This document shows positions 10,838 to 22,816 of a DNA stretch of 64,000 bases, piece after piece (within the stretch, counting starts at the first letter, position 1; every line of letters begins with the position of its first letter). The stretch spans positions 128,842,419 to 128,906,418 of the forward strand of contig NC_092860.1 of NCBI RefSeq assembly GCF_032062135.1, written 5' to 3'. Source of the DNA: Pyxicephalus adspersus. Its lineage: Eukaryota > Chordata > Amphibia > Anura > Pyxicephalidae. The position numbers and the translations under genes were made by a program. The notes beneath the pieces are model-generated. The model ran no database searches, was not told where the DNA came from, and worked only from the letters and a program-made list of their open reading frames with translations.

Positions 10838-13514
10838 CATGAAAAGTGTATGATCAACCTAAAAGGGATAATTCACCTAGCTTGCGATAGTTCACTCTGC
10901 ATAGAATACCCTATAAAAGTAAGGAAACAGTTTTTTTCCATGCACTTGATTGGATGGCTGAAGTCAGTAGAGATTTATTTCCTTTACTAAGCTATAGTAA
11001 TAATTAATTTAAGAACAACCTTCATTCCTTTAGTTAATGAACCTTACTGTGTTGCCAATAGGTATTTTTCTGCAAGATGTGCACAGGGTAGTGTACATAG
11101 AATTAAATATATGTTTACTATAGACAGTGTACATATATTACAGAGATGTACCGCATATGTTTTTTTTTTCTTTATTTCATCTTGACATACATATAAAGTG
11201 CAATCACTCATAGCAACAGAATCCATCCTGTACAGAACTCACTTGAGCAGATGTGGGTTACTGCGGCACTCTTAATTGAATACGGCTGAAGCTATCTGAT
11301 TGGCTGGATCTAATTTTCTGCTCCACTTTTCATGGATCCTTACTGTAGCTGTGGGGAAATAAAACACTCCTGTCCAGAGCTGCTTCAACGATTTGCCGAG
11401 CCTCAAAAGTTCCTCTGGCTAATCTTTACTGCCTTATCTATTGTAAATTTGTCAGCACGGTAACAAACATTTATATGAAAAGATTCAATTTATCATAACA
11501 TAGCATATTAATCCCCTATCACTGCATAAAATATGGAGAAACTAATATACTTTTTTTTTCTTCTTAGGAGAGCGGATAAAAAACAAACATGAAAAATAAC
11601 CAAAGCATTTTACTTCCTTTTCTCCTGCTAATGTGCACTAGCAGGAGGCTTCACTATTGATTTAAATTGCTTCCCCTGTATTTGCTTTTAAAGTTGATTA
11701 ATCCAGTCTTTTAATATATGTGCAATGGACATTTTACTTAGAAAAATTGCATGGCTCCAGTGTGTTTGTCCCTGGGGCCACTCTAAAAATGAGAAAAGGA
11801 TCTCCGAGGTCGTTTCCTTCATCAAATGAAAATAAAACAGAAACATTGTTAACTGGTAAAATATGCTTCTCTAAAAAGGGCTTTGATCCTAGTCTATCAG
11901 CTAAAGTGAAATCTGAAGTGCTTTAAGGCGGTATGTGTGTGAGCAGAGCGACAGTGAGCCATGGAGTTCCGCACAATACAGCCCAAGAGTCTTTCTGCAC
12001 ACTCAGAGCCTGCTTACTCTTTAGAGGCCGCGGATAATCATGCAGATACCCAAATAAACAAATTAATGAAGAAAAACTGGTAATGAGCTATGAGCATCTG
12101 CACCTCTGACACCAAACATATGTCAGCATAAGCAATGTGTATACAATTTTTATTGAATTACCTACAAAACATAATTATATTAAACATGTGTTTTCTTAAA
12201 GGAAACTTCCATGAACTATAAAAATAACATCATTACAGTTTACGATCACTCTGATACGTGGAATTTTGTAGGGGTGTAATAGGAAATCTTATGATAAAGA
12301 ATAATGCTATTCTGAGAACCAGAGATAATTACATCTGGATGAATATACCTAGATTCCTACAAAGCAACTACTTATAAATGCTTTAAAAATGAAATGAGGG
12401 GTTGGAAGAATATTTTACACATTGATTGCAAAATTCCCATACATATAAAAAATGAACAAATGTTAATAATATTTATATAAAATTTAAGGCTCAGTGTAAG
12501 AATATAAAGGCATCCATTGCATATGGACATCCATACAGATATAGGTACAGCATGGTGCAATAGAAATTGAAGACTTGGAAGTCTTGACTTCTTAGATCAT
12601 CAATGGACAAATATCTCTTCCTGCTCTTTAAGTACAGCTTATAGGTGGTCTATGTATTTTACCTGGGGCTCCTCTGTGAGAAGTCATCAAGCACACAAGA
12701 ATAAACATTTATGTTTTACATAGGTTTCAAAGGTGCAAAGGTTTAATCATTGTGTGTATAGGTTATACAGATCTATGTCTTTAGGCCTCCTTAGACTTCC
12801 TTAGGCTTTGGAACTCATTGGATGACCAGCACCTTAATCCATACTACACTAAACCTTATCTTTACACAATTAGATGTATTTATGTTTTTATACTGGGGGA
12901 CATCAAGTATTTTATGTTATGGATGAATCAAAAAAAAAATGTATGTTATTCTAGATTAGTGAAAATTTTGTAATTGGTATGTCAGAATATTCCCTTTTTC
13001 TTTTTTATTGGAATTTAAATTTATCCATACAGAGGTTGGAACTCTTGGCCAAAAAAGTGAAAAGAACTCCCAAAGTGGGAGTGTTTTGTTCAAAGTTTTA
13101 GGTTTAGATCTGTTGTGTAAGTGAAAACTACACAAAAGAGTACAGTTGTAGGTTTAGATATGGACCAAAGAAACTTCAGTGCATTAGACCGTAGGAGCAT
13201 CCATGATTGCTGGGTATAAATCTGCAGCTTGGACATCAAGCAGTATCAGATGTCCTCCTATGTTTGTACAGTTGGGAATGCTGGATTCTAAATTACATTT
13301 TTAAGAGTGTAAAGTCTCTCATTCCCATGCATCAAAATCGTTTTACTGCTGCTTCTGCTACCCACCAACGCAAACAAAGTGCATTATTTTAAAATCTATG
13401 AAGAGCCTAGTAGCAGTGACATTAGCAAACTCTATTCTGTATTACGTGGACAATGGGCTTGTGTTTTTGCTCAAGCTATTGGGGAGCCCACATAACAAAA
13501 CCATATACTTCCTA
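10838..13514. other. Unique sequence with candidate conserved non-coding blocks
   Basis: There is no gene. Bases 11262-11720 and 11935-12110 stand out as compositionally balanced, non-repetitive stretches with homeodomain-like cores, for example ATATTAATCCCC near 11508 and AACAAATTAATGAAG near 12060. They resemble vertebrate conserved non-coding elements by style only. The remainder is featureless AT-rich sequence. Confidence 0.3.
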
Positions 13515-13756
13515 AACACATTGGGCCAGATGTAATAAACCACTCCAAGGCTGAAGAGGATACACTCTCGTCAGTATAGTTGGGTGATCCAGCAAACCTC
13601 GAATGGATCTGGTCCAAGATTAAAAACATTTGCTAGAAAATAGCAAATTACTTTGAAGAAATCCATTCCAGGTTTGCTGGATCACCTTGCTTCACTGATG
13701 AAAGTGAATCCTTTCCAGCCTTGGAGAACTTTAAAAAATCCGGCCCAATGTGTTAA
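13515..13756. mobile_element. Palindromic MITE, copy 2
   Basis: The outer ends form a clear inverted repeat: ACACATTGGGCC on the left and GGCCCAATGTGT on the right. Inside are the family blocks ACTCCAAGGCTGAAGAGGAT and TTGGGTGATCCAGCAAACC, mirrored by GGTTTGCTGGATCACC and TTTCCAGCCTTGGAGAACTT. The central part is ATTTGCTAGAAAATAGCAAAT, itself a small palindrome. Confidence 0.75.
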
Positions 13757-15220
13757 ACAAGTCTAGTGATTTTTTTGTATGACCAATATTTGAAACATTG
13801 TATTTAAATCACTTTTTACTGATTGAAACTTTCTGCAGGTAATTTAAGCCTTCAGGGCAAGAAGCACTCCGGAAAAGTGTCATCATATAGAACCATCAAG
13901 CCACTACCTCCCCAAGGCCTGTCAAAATGATCAACTTGATATTACCCTTAGTCTGAAACACTTGAATGATGGGCAGCCAGGACATTATATTATACTGCGC
14001 ACCAGTACATATTTACAGAGTTGTCAATATTGCTGAAATACAATGAGAGAGGGAATGGGAGAAAAAGACAATGAAATAGAAATACGGTGCTGTTATTTGT
14101 GAAATGAAAGATTATATCATATCAGCATGCCACCTTACCAATGCAGTAAAACAACTGCCAGAAACACTCAATGCATAGTGACAGTCTATGGTATTCACTG
14201 TGTGCATTCTATAAAGTATTTACATTAACTGCGGAGAATCAATCTCTACTGCTGATTCAATGAAGACACTAAAATTACATAGGAATTCCAATAATGAAAG
14301 ACAGCTTCTATAGTATCAGGATACATACACACAATGTATAGACAGCTAGAAGAACTTAGCTTCTAATGTTTTACATCTAGACAGTAGACAAGCTTCCAGA
14401 GGCAGTGTAGCATACTCACAGTGTGTGCACAGTAATGACACCAATGGTGGACAATCATCTCCTAATAGCCTTGGGACGAGTAATTTACTAGAAGAGTAAT
14501 TTTATAAATTAACGGGAAATTAACCTATTTACAGATGTATATGCTGCTGAGATTTCCTGGTTCTCAGGCAATGATTTAAAACTCACTCTTCTGCTTGTAA
14601 TGATATTTCAAAAAAAAGAAACCATGGTAATTTATCCATTCATATCTGAATGTTCCATAATAGTGCCCTTTATATGAGATCCTTGCCCTTATAAAGAATT
14701 ACTATTCTTTTTAGTAGGATAGTTCCTAAACTATTTCCTCATTAGACCAATACCATCACAGGAAGGGACTATTCTTTTCTCATAAGCCACTGCAACATTT
14801 TAGGAGGTATCCCTAGAGGGAAAAAGCACATGCTGTTTATGAGCAAGAGTTTCCCCTATGAGTGTTTATTTGAACAGTGAACTGGTAAGTTTTACAGATT
14901 TGCTAATTTTCTGGGTCAGTCAAATATTTCCCAGCAGAAGCAAAAATAAACTCTACCCCACCAAATTGCTGGAGCCAATTTCCTATTATTTTCTCACCTA
15001 TATTTAGAGTTGCATAAAAGAGGATCTATTAAAAAGACAATATCACTTTCCTTGGTAAGGGAAAAGTGACAGTTCCCTACAAGAGAATAAACATTGTTGT
15101 TGCTGCCAAATGTTACAGTAGATGAACCTGATATCTGACTAATCAGTTCCAAGCACCTAATTCTGGGGGTGCCTTTTGTTCCTTTATACCTAGCAGCAGA
15201 AGAACTGAGAAAAAGTTGGT
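13757..15220. other. AT-rich sequence, no gene recognised
   Basis: No family resemblance, RNA gene or repeat could be supported in this stretch. Confidence 0.45.
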
Positions 15221-15791
15221 ATAGGTGTTACGGGGTAAGGGGGAGGAGAGGAACACCAGAATGTAAACAGGAAGATAATGGCAAGGGACTAGACCTCCAA
15301 TCTAGGGAGAGGGAAATGGTCACCACCTACCGAAACCCCAAATCTAGCCCTGACTCCTGTCAGTATGAGTAGATCTTGAAGGTGGGAGAATTCATACACC
15401 GGAACCTAGACCCTAGGAGCCCTGAAATGCCCTAGGAGTAGTGACAGGGTATAGAGGCCTAGTAACAACGAGCAAAGTATAAAAAACAACAAAATACAAA
15501 GAGAAGTAAACTTATCTTCAATAGAAAAGGGATGAGCAGGAACTCAAGAGAGAACCACACACCAGCTCTTCCACCTCCAAGCAGAGAATATCAACTGCAT
15601 GACCTGAAGTGTGAGGCCATGCTAAATAGAAGAATAGTAATGATAACAAGCTGCAGCTGAGACCAGAAGAGTGGTCATTACCAACAACAACACTGAAACA
15701 AGTGAAAGCAAAGAGACTGTCAGATAACCTCACGTGCAGCCAGTCTCTCAGATCTCCTAACCTCAGTCACGGGAGGGACCTGGACAATAGG
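15221..15791 (+). mobile_element. Probable solo LTR with 5-bp target duplication
   Basis: A 561-bp body (15226-15786) starts TGTTACGGGG and ends CTGGACA, giving the TG...CA ends expected of an LTR. It is flanked by ATAGG at 15221-15225 and again at 15787-15791. It is richer in G and C than its surroundings and contains TATAAAAAA at 15478-15486 in its middle, as an LTR promoter would. No second copy of this sequence lies in the window and no internal retroelement genes flank it, so it reads as a solo LTR left by LTR-LTR recombination. Superfamily is undetermined; a 5-bp duplication fits Gypsy or Copia types. Confidence 0.62.
15478..15486 (+). promoter_or_regulatory. TATA box inside the probable LTR
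   Basis: TATAAAAAA lies about 250 bp into the LTR-like unit, between a TG start and a CA end. This is the usual position of an LTR core promoter. Its activity is unknown. Confidence 0.35.
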
Positions 15792-18700
15792 TGTCATCCA
15801 ACGGCCATGAGGTAGGAAACAGTTCAGCCTATTCAGTGGCCTTCAAGCCTGACACTGATCTGACACATTTGTTCTGACAAGGGCAAGTATATGGTTAAAT
15901 GACAGGAAGCCTCTATCATATAAAGTTTATGCTACACTATTATATCACTTTATAGCAAACATGTGCTTTGTTCATTCAGGGCAAAGTTAAAGGTTTGTTT
16001 GATAACTCAACCCCTTCACTGCTGACATTTTCCCCATGTTTTTAGTCCATGCACCAAACACTGTTGTAGTACTTACAGGTACGGGAGCATGTGACTCCCT
16101 ACCCAAGAGTGCTGAGTGACTATTCACCAGGCTTAAGTGTTGTATCGGGAGCCTATGTATGCTTGGACCCAACAACCAGATCTTACATTTTTTTATTTTT
16201 CTTGGGATGTCTATAGGCAGAGCCAACAACAGCTTTTGCAGAAGAAGTGCTTACAGAAAATAAAATGAATTTCCAAAGCTTGAAAAACAAAATCTTCCAA
16301 CTCTGGTTTGTTAGGTTTTATTCGATCTTACTGTGTCAGCTGTAGCCTTCTATCTAATGGACAGACAGACAGATGGATAGCATAGGTATAGAAATTGATA
16401 TGATTGACATACTTAGCTCTGTCTCTGAAAACTAGCTAAAATATGCTATAAAAAAAGAGGTGGCAGGTCACATAATGCATTTAATGGTCCAAGTAAATGA
16501 AGACATTGATTCTGCAATTTTGCAGAAAGCAGGACAAGTGCCGGAATACCTCATTGTGCAGACATGCTATTACAAGACAGAGAACTTCATATCACTGCTG
16601 TTAAAACAGCTGCAAAATAAATTTGTGCCAAAGCTGTATCTTTTTGAAATGAAGCAGAAAAGAAATTTTTATCAAGCTGTCACATTATATACATTTTAGA
16701 CCCTGCAATAATGTAAATGTGACATTTGAGGACACTTTATTTAAATCAGCATAATCATACTTTTAGTCTTCCAGTATAACATATAAATTCACATGGGTAT
16801 AACAAGGAATCATCCAACTGCTGTATAATATTCAATTATTACCATTCTAATTATAATGATACTGGGTTAAAAAGGACTGATATTAGAAAACTGTACATTT
16901 TTTATCTATTGCTACAGTTTATGTCATTTTATGTTAATATCAGATTCAGAGTAAATTCAGGTGAGCAGCAATACAGCTATCATTCCAAAATCACTGATAG
17001 AATAACATTACATATGAGTATAGTAGAACAAGATATTTGTGGAGCACAAAATCAGATCATCCACAAATGCTGCTAACACTCAGATCTAGGAATACTTTCC
17101 TGTTTTTAACAAGAATGGAATTGAAGAATAGACCTGGGTTTAAAGCACCCATTGGGCAGAATTGCCCTTACTCTCTGTCTTTTGGACAGGTGTCAGACCA
17201 AATCGGAAAAGAAAAGAAATCTCCTTATCAGGGATAAAGCAATAGAAATATTTTTAGTAAAAAAAGTAATATAAACTCTATTAGGATTTGATTGCTTTGT
17301 TTCTATTGGTAGGAGAGTATGCAGATCACAAGTTCTGACTTGTGAAAGAGGTCAGAAACAATAGCTTACATGTCCATGCAGAATTATTGTGATACCACCT
17401 GTATTAGGTAGTCATTAACCACTGGGTTGTACTACTTTTTTAAGTTATACTATAACCTAAACATCTGATCCTCCTTCTGTATGTTCATAAGCTTTAAAGA
17501 CACAACCTGAGAACCAGGGCTCTTCATAGCAAGGAGTGGAGTGGATACGCGTCTAACACCTACTGCTTGGTTGAAAGAAATGTATGTGAATTTACATTAA
17601 AATGTAATAAATAAATATAAAAACAATGAGATATGTTATCGCCAGCCATTGTAGTACTGCTCGGTTATTTACCAATGTTTAATGATGTTTTTAAAAACTA
17701 TTTAAATACAGACCTAAAAAAGAAGAGTAAAACCAGAACATAAACATGTTTTGTTGCATAAAGAAGGATGTCAGCTTTAATGTGTCACCATGCCGCGTGC
17801 CTGTCTTTTTTTTTACAATGTTGAAATAATGCAATTATACCGAATTACATCTTCTAGCACAAAGGCTTTTTATAAAGGAAACAAATTTTGGTTACAATGC
17901 ATATGCTTCTAGACTTGCACAAATATAAATGAAATAACTCTTAGTAAGTTGACCCTTTCTGTTTATTGAACAATGAATATTTTATTAAAAGAGGAGCTCT
18001 ACATTCTAAGCACTTAACTGCTTCACTCGGAATACCAATCAAAGTATTGCCACGTAAACTGGAGTCACGATTAATGTATGGAAAAATTTTTTGCTCAATG
18101 AAAGGCACCAGAGGAGATGACAGTGACTCTGGCATTCATCAAGCATTTATCTAAATAGAGTGTAAGATGAAGTGCCGGCCCGCTAGGAGTCAATATTATG
18201 GCAAAGCACACGTTTACGTCTTCTATTTGTCTCCGGAAAAAAGTGAGATTTATGTTTGTATTCATTAAATGTGGTTCACACTTGGCTAAAACTTTGTGAT
18301 TACATTTCTGCAGAACACTATGCTTGTCACAGCAGGAAAAGGGCATCCATGTACTAAATATATTCATTTCTAATATACCAACACTCAGAAAAACAATTAC
18401 ACCATGTAAGCTTCTATCAGGACCATCTCAACAAATGATGGGGCCTAAGGGAAATATACAAATGTAGGGCCTAAATGTTATATTTACTGTGCTAAAAATT
18501 ACAAAATGTGCTGTGTCAGTATTGTCATGAAGCCAAAATTGTACCTGAAAAGAATATAATTATTTTGTTGTAAAAAAAACATTCCCATAGCTAAGTGCAA
18601 TTCTCAACCTTGCAGTGCTCATGATGAACATTTATGTTTAATGTTTTCCCTAAAATCATCAACACAAGGGTTGCAGTCACAGCTTAGACTAGATAAATGC

Positions 18701-18843
18701 TAAAAGGAATATTTGAGCCTGCCAAGCCTTTAGCCAACACTGGTCTGGTCAAATAATCTATGGTTCCAAAAGTGTAGAGGCAGACCGGATGATGTCATGG
18801 TGCCAGTCATTAGCAATGTACTATTTATGTATAACTAATATAT
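15792..18843. other. Unique sequence, no gene recognised
   Basis: No gene is supported. A short (GACA)3 tract occurs near 16363. Bases 17760-18360 are non-repetitive, carry TATGGCAAAGCACACGTTTA and CATTAAATGTGGTTCACAC, and look like candidate conserved non-coding DNA. Overlapping short ORFs there on both strands (17941-18367) do not look coding. Confidence 0.3.
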
Positions 18844-19034
18844 AGGGCCTGATTTATTAAACCTCTCCAAGACTGGAGAAAATGGACTATCATGGGTGAA
18901 CCTGGGTGGTCCAGCAACCTTGGATGAGTTGGATTTCTTAAAATCATTTGCTGTTTAATTCTAGACCAAATCCATTCTAGATTTGCTCAATCACCCAAGT
19001 TCTCCAATTATAGTTTGTCTTCTCCAGTCTCATA
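18844..19034. mobile_element. Palindromic MITE, copy 3
   Basis: The left end GGGCCTGATTTATTAAACC and the block CTCCAAGACTGGAGAAAATG are mirrored by TAGTTTGTCTTCTCCAGTCT on the right. The final right terminus is eroded, ending near CATAGTCTAACAATAAGG instead of the usual TAATAAATCAGGCCC. Confidence 0.68.
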
Positions 19035-19154
19035 GTCTAACAATAAGGATCTTAAATGATTGGTGTCCATTAAACAAGAGAGAAAAAATGCAAAAATAAA
19101 GGCAACCTTTGAATATGGACACTTGGGAATTTCTTTAGGCAAGTTGTATTTAAA

Positions 19155-19737
19155 GTTGCAAGTAGGGATGAGCGAGCGAAATGTTAAAATTCAACCCCGC
19201 AGCGAATCAAGCCGTTATCGCTTACCAAACATGTAAGTGAGAACGGCCTATGTAAATTCGCCCGTCGAGATTGAATTTTTTTTGGGACCTGCAAGAGCAT
19301 TCAGGGGAGCGGAGCTGACAGCTCCCTATCCAAGAACACAGGAGTCCTGCGGCTGTGCTCATCATGAATGAATGCAGTTGTGGGAATCACACTGACAGGA
19401 GGAGTACCGCGGCTGCATTCATGAATGCAGCCTTGGGAATCCCCCTGTGCGCGATCCCCAGGCACTAAAGGTAAAATGAGGGCTTGCGATCTCGGGCATT
19501 AAAGGTTAAATGAGAGCTTGCCATCCCCGGACACTAAAAGTTAAATGAGGGCTTGCCCACATTTAACCTCTAGTGCTCTGTGATCGTGCACAGGCGGATT
19601 CCCACGGCTGCATTCATGAATGCATCCCCGGAACTCCTCCTGTAATGATTTTCTCGATCTCCCGATTGGTCCACAAAATCGGCTCGGAAATTTTCGCAAG
19701 AATGTCAGAGGCGTTCTCGCTCATCCCTAGTTGCAAG
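19155..19737. mobile_element. Foldback hAT element with Ac-like ends and 8-bp TSD
   Basis: The element spans 19163-19729 (567 bp). It begins TAGGGATGAGCGAG, and the reverse complement of its right end is the same 14 bases. It is flanked by GTTGCAAG at 19155-19162 and 19730-19737, a perfect 8-bp duplication. An 8-bp duplication plus ends starting TAGGGATGA is diagnostic of hAT transposons; the first bases match the known Ac terminus. Inside, two 83-bp arms (19395-19477 and 19561-19643) are inverted repeats of each other. A related third arm fragment lies at about 19340-19394. It carries no transposase; the 129-codon ORF at 19573-19962 only crosses its edge by chance. Confidence 0.85.
19451..19554 (+). 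repeat. Three tandem 34-35 bp units inside the hAT element
   Basis: Units start at 19451, 19486 and 19520. Each runs from a GCGATC- or GCCATC-type start through CACTAAAGGTTAAATGAG to GGCTT, with small differences. A fourth, inverted partial unit follows at about 19561-19586. The array sits at the hinge between the two long inverted arms. Confidence 0.8.
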
Positions 19738-19941
19738 CCTTTGGACTGTGATCCTTATCCTTACATCACTGCTTCATGCATACAGATTAGGACTGTACAT
19801 TTGGGGAAAAAAAACTTTTTTTTTTGCTTGCCATTAGTTCATCCGTTATACAGAATCCTTCTGCTTTTCTTTTTTAGAAGCAATAACAGAACATCTCCAC
19901 CTGTGCAGATTTCAAGGCAAAATAAAACCAAGGCAGGTTAC

Positions 19942-20040
19942 TGTTTCAGGTACTATTTATAAAAAGGATTCTGTTCCTTGAAGTAATATTAGTGTGACAG
20001 ATCTATTGGAGCAGATGGAAAATGTTGACCTTTATTTTAA
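19942..20040 (+). repeat. Dispersed repeat family C, copy 1
   Basis: This segment shares TTTCAGGTACT, GATTCTGTTCCTTGAAGTAA and ATCTATTGGAGCAG with bases 50292-50372 in the same order and strand. It ends near AAGTGGACCTAAACTC. The full limits of the family are not visible from two partial copies. Confidence 0.5.
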
Positions 20041-20453
20041 GTGGACCTAAACTCAACAGTTGAAGATTTGTTATCTTACAGGAACATCTGAAAATGTTAA
20101 TTATGCCTAAACAGTAACTTTTAAGACATCAGTCTGTCTTTATCTCCTCTTCTTCATAGCAGCAAATCTGCAGCGTAGGATCTCTGTCACTACTTGGACT
20201 GCTGGCCTTTAAGAAGTGAAATTTGTAACGCCAATACCATGCTGCTTGTTGGAAAGCCCACTTCCCTGCATACCTCACCCTGCTTAATATTTTCTGTGGA
20301 TCTGTGTTATCCCCACCTATCTACTGCTTCTTGAATATTCCATCACCATTCATCAAATCACCAGTCATCAAGGCACCTCTGACATGAGAAAGCAGGGATA
20401 CCACAGTCTAGAACAAAACATGGTAAGTCTGTATTGGGAAAAATGTCAGAATA

Positions 20454-20607
20454 TATTATTATTATTTTTAATAAACAGGATTTATATAGCGCCAACATAT
20501 TACGCAGCGCTGTACATTAAATAGGGGTTGCAAATGACAAACTAATACAGACAGTGATACAGGAAGAGCGGACCCTGCCCCAGAGAGCTTACAATCTAGT
20601 AGATAGA
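20454..20607 (-). mobile_element. L2-clade LINE 3' tail fragment
   Basis: Read on the minus strand this runs from GATTGTAAGCTCTCTGGGGC through GTACAGCGCTGCGTAATATG and GGCGCTATATAAATCC to a TTA-rich microsatellite. The same 3' end is attached to reverse transcriptase coding sequence at 56167-56797, which identifies the family. It resembles mammalian L2 3' ends (GTAAGCTC...GGCAGGG). Only the extreme 3' end is kept, as is typical of 5'-truncated LINE insertions. Confidence 0.78.
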
Positions 20608-21454
20608 TTATATCCATATCCAGGTGATGCAATTCACCCTCCATTCACCTGTTGAGAAAGTAAGTTAACTTTTAAACTTTTTGATTTATTTACAGGAGAG
20701 AAACATTAATCAAAGTAGGTATAGCTGGGCTTTAAGTAGTACAGAAAGGACGAGCTCTGCAGGCCCGGAGCTAACACCTTTAAAGCAAAGTGTTAGCTCC
20801 TGTATTTCTAGAGTATTTTGACAGGTTCCCTTAAATTTGTGAGAAAGTGAGAAAATACATTAATTATTAAAATGTTTTAATTCAGTGTCTCTTTTCTGAG
20901 AATGTGGATAGAGATTAAAAAGTTTGTCAGAAAAACTCAATTTCCATGCTCTTCACAGCAGTGTTCCAGACAAGAGCCCTGAAAGAATTTGATGGACTAT
21001 GTTCATTGACAATTTGCACACCTATTTCATAGTCATTTTCTTCTGACAAGAAAACAGCAGTCTAACTGGCGGATAAAATGCTGATGAAAAGAGTACAAGG
21101 AGAACCATTTGTTTCAGAAGCAGGTATTCAGAGAATTGTCAATGCAAGCTGTACTTTTTTTTCTTTTTCTACATCCCTTGTTGAAAAATAAGATGTTCTA
21201 AACATTCATTTAGAAAGACAGTCCATTGAAATCATTAGGCATAAAAGGGGTCAACACTTCTAATTTTTAGGAAGGATCACACCATGCAATTTCCCTGCAG
21301 GGTGTATATTGACAATGCCCCACAGAAGTTCTATGGCGGAAAGAGCATTTGCATGCAGAGGTCTGCTGAAATTCCTCCACATCCATCCTTCACATAGACA
21401 AATCTACCAGAACGCATCTAAATGGGTTCTCACTTATATATTCATACCAAAAAC
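20608..21454. other. Unique sequence with one short perfect hairpin
   Basis: No gene or dispersed repeat was recognised apart from an 11-bp perfect inverted repeat at 20767-20777 and 20790-20800 (GGAGCTAACAC and its complement) around a 12-base loop. Confidence 0.4.
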
Positions 21455-22411
21455 ATTTTACAGAATTAACCTGCAGGTTTATAACTAAATCCAAAGGGAG
21501 GATCTCGGTAGTATACAACACTCTCTTCTCACACGATAAGAAACTTTCCTATAGGAAACAATGGGAGTCAGATTTGGAGGTGGAGAGGAGCACGCAAGAA
21601 TGGCAGGATCTATCAGTGTCCATTTCCAAAATACCTCTAAACACTTCCATAATAAAGGTCAATTATAAGGTTTTGATGAGATGGTACCTGGTCCTAGTTA
21701 GGATCCCAAAAAGCCAATCCCTCTGTCTCTCCTCTTTGTTTGTGAGAATGTGGTCAGACTGGCACTGTACTCCATGCTTGGTGGAGATGTCCTAGGGTTC
21801 AGAGATTTTGGATCTGCATTTTCAACCTAATACGCTCTGTCACCCAGGTAAACATCCCAAGAAAAATACAGTGTGTTCCTTTTTCCCAATTGGAGGGAGG
21901 ATATAGCTCTGAAACTAAACTAATAAAATATATCCTGCTAGCTGCTTGGAATACCATTGCTTGTTACTAGAAAGCTTCTATTTTTCCCCTTTAGTTCACC
22001 AAAAACAAACTTAACTGGGTAATGGCCAAGGACAAATTGACCTGTACTCTTAAAAACAAATTTAACAAGTTCGACAACACATGGGACCCATGGTTAGGCA
22101 GGGACCCTGAACTCTACCACCCCCCTTCCTTGTGTAACCCTTAACTCCTTTTTGCCCCCTTCCCCCCAATTTGTTCCTCAATTTAAATAATAAATGTTTA
22201 TTCTACTGATGTCTGGTTACTGGTTGGCGTTCTTCTATTTTTGTTTTGAACCCCCTATTCGCCCCTTCCCCCCCCATTTTTTATTTTTATTATTATTTTT
22301 TTTTTCTCTTCCTGTTCATCCATGCAAATTTGTTTTAGTAATAGTATTTTGTATTTTATTTGAAAATTTCAATAAAAACTTTGAAACTAAAAAAAGTATT
22401 TTACAGAATTA
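21455..22411 (+). pseudogene. 5'-truncated L1-type LINE, ORF2 C-terminal relic
   Basis: The insertion (21469-22397) is bounded by a perfect 14-bp duplication, ATTTTACAGAATTA, at 21455-21468 and 22398-22411. From about 21490 the plus strand encodes a broken ORF2 C terminus with the L1-type signatures VNYKVLMRWYL and, in the next frame from 21749, CGQTGTVLHAWWRCPRVQRFW-like residues (WW-CP and FW motif). At least one frameshift near 21735 and several stop codons disable it. A C- and T-rich 3' UTR follows, then a polyadenylation signal AATAAA at 22371-22376 and a short A-rich tail. Reverse transcriptase core and endonuclease are absent because of 5' truncation. Confidence 0.85.
22371..22376 (+). 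terminator. LINE polyadenylation signal
   Basis: AATAAA lies about 20 bases upstream of the A-rich end of the L1-type insertion, where the element's own transcript would have been cleaved. Confidence 0.6.
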
Positions 22412-22639
22412 TTGGAAATACATTCACAACACACTTGCATTTTTGTGAGCCATGATGCATGGATGTGTGTCATGACATATATCTTAATGCACGAGGATCA
22501 ATCCTGTGCATGTTAATGTATTGCACACATATGGCTAAATTACCAAATCTAATCATGATCTAATTTGGGATTTTTACTCCAGCTCATGGGATCATCCATT
22601 TAATGGTCTGGTTGATAATTAGGAGAGCCCCCATAAGAA

Positions 22640-22816
22640 TGGTTGGCTTAAAGGTATCACTCTGGTCTTTACAGCGTTGGGTCCCAGGTTCGAACCTTGC
22701 CTAGGACTGCACCTCGCACTATCTGCAAGGAGTTTGTATGTTCTCTCTGTGTTTGCATGGGTTTCCTCTCAGCACTCTGATGTCCTTCCACATCCTAAAA
22801 ACATGCTGTGAGGTTA
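22640..22816 (+). mobile_element. tRNA-derived SINE, 3'-truncated
   Basis: The head is GTATCACTCTGGTCTTTACA, followed by GGTCCCAGGTTCGAACCTTG (B box), ACTATCTGCAAGGAGTTTGT, and TCCTTCCACATCCTAAAAACATG. The homologous copy at 58503 continues for another 180 bp or more, but here similarity stops near 22816 and no L2-type tail follows. Confidence 0.7.

Noticed and set aside
19573..19962. 129-codon ORF
   Set aside because: It begins in the inverted arm of the hAT element and ends in unique flank, so it is a chance fusion.
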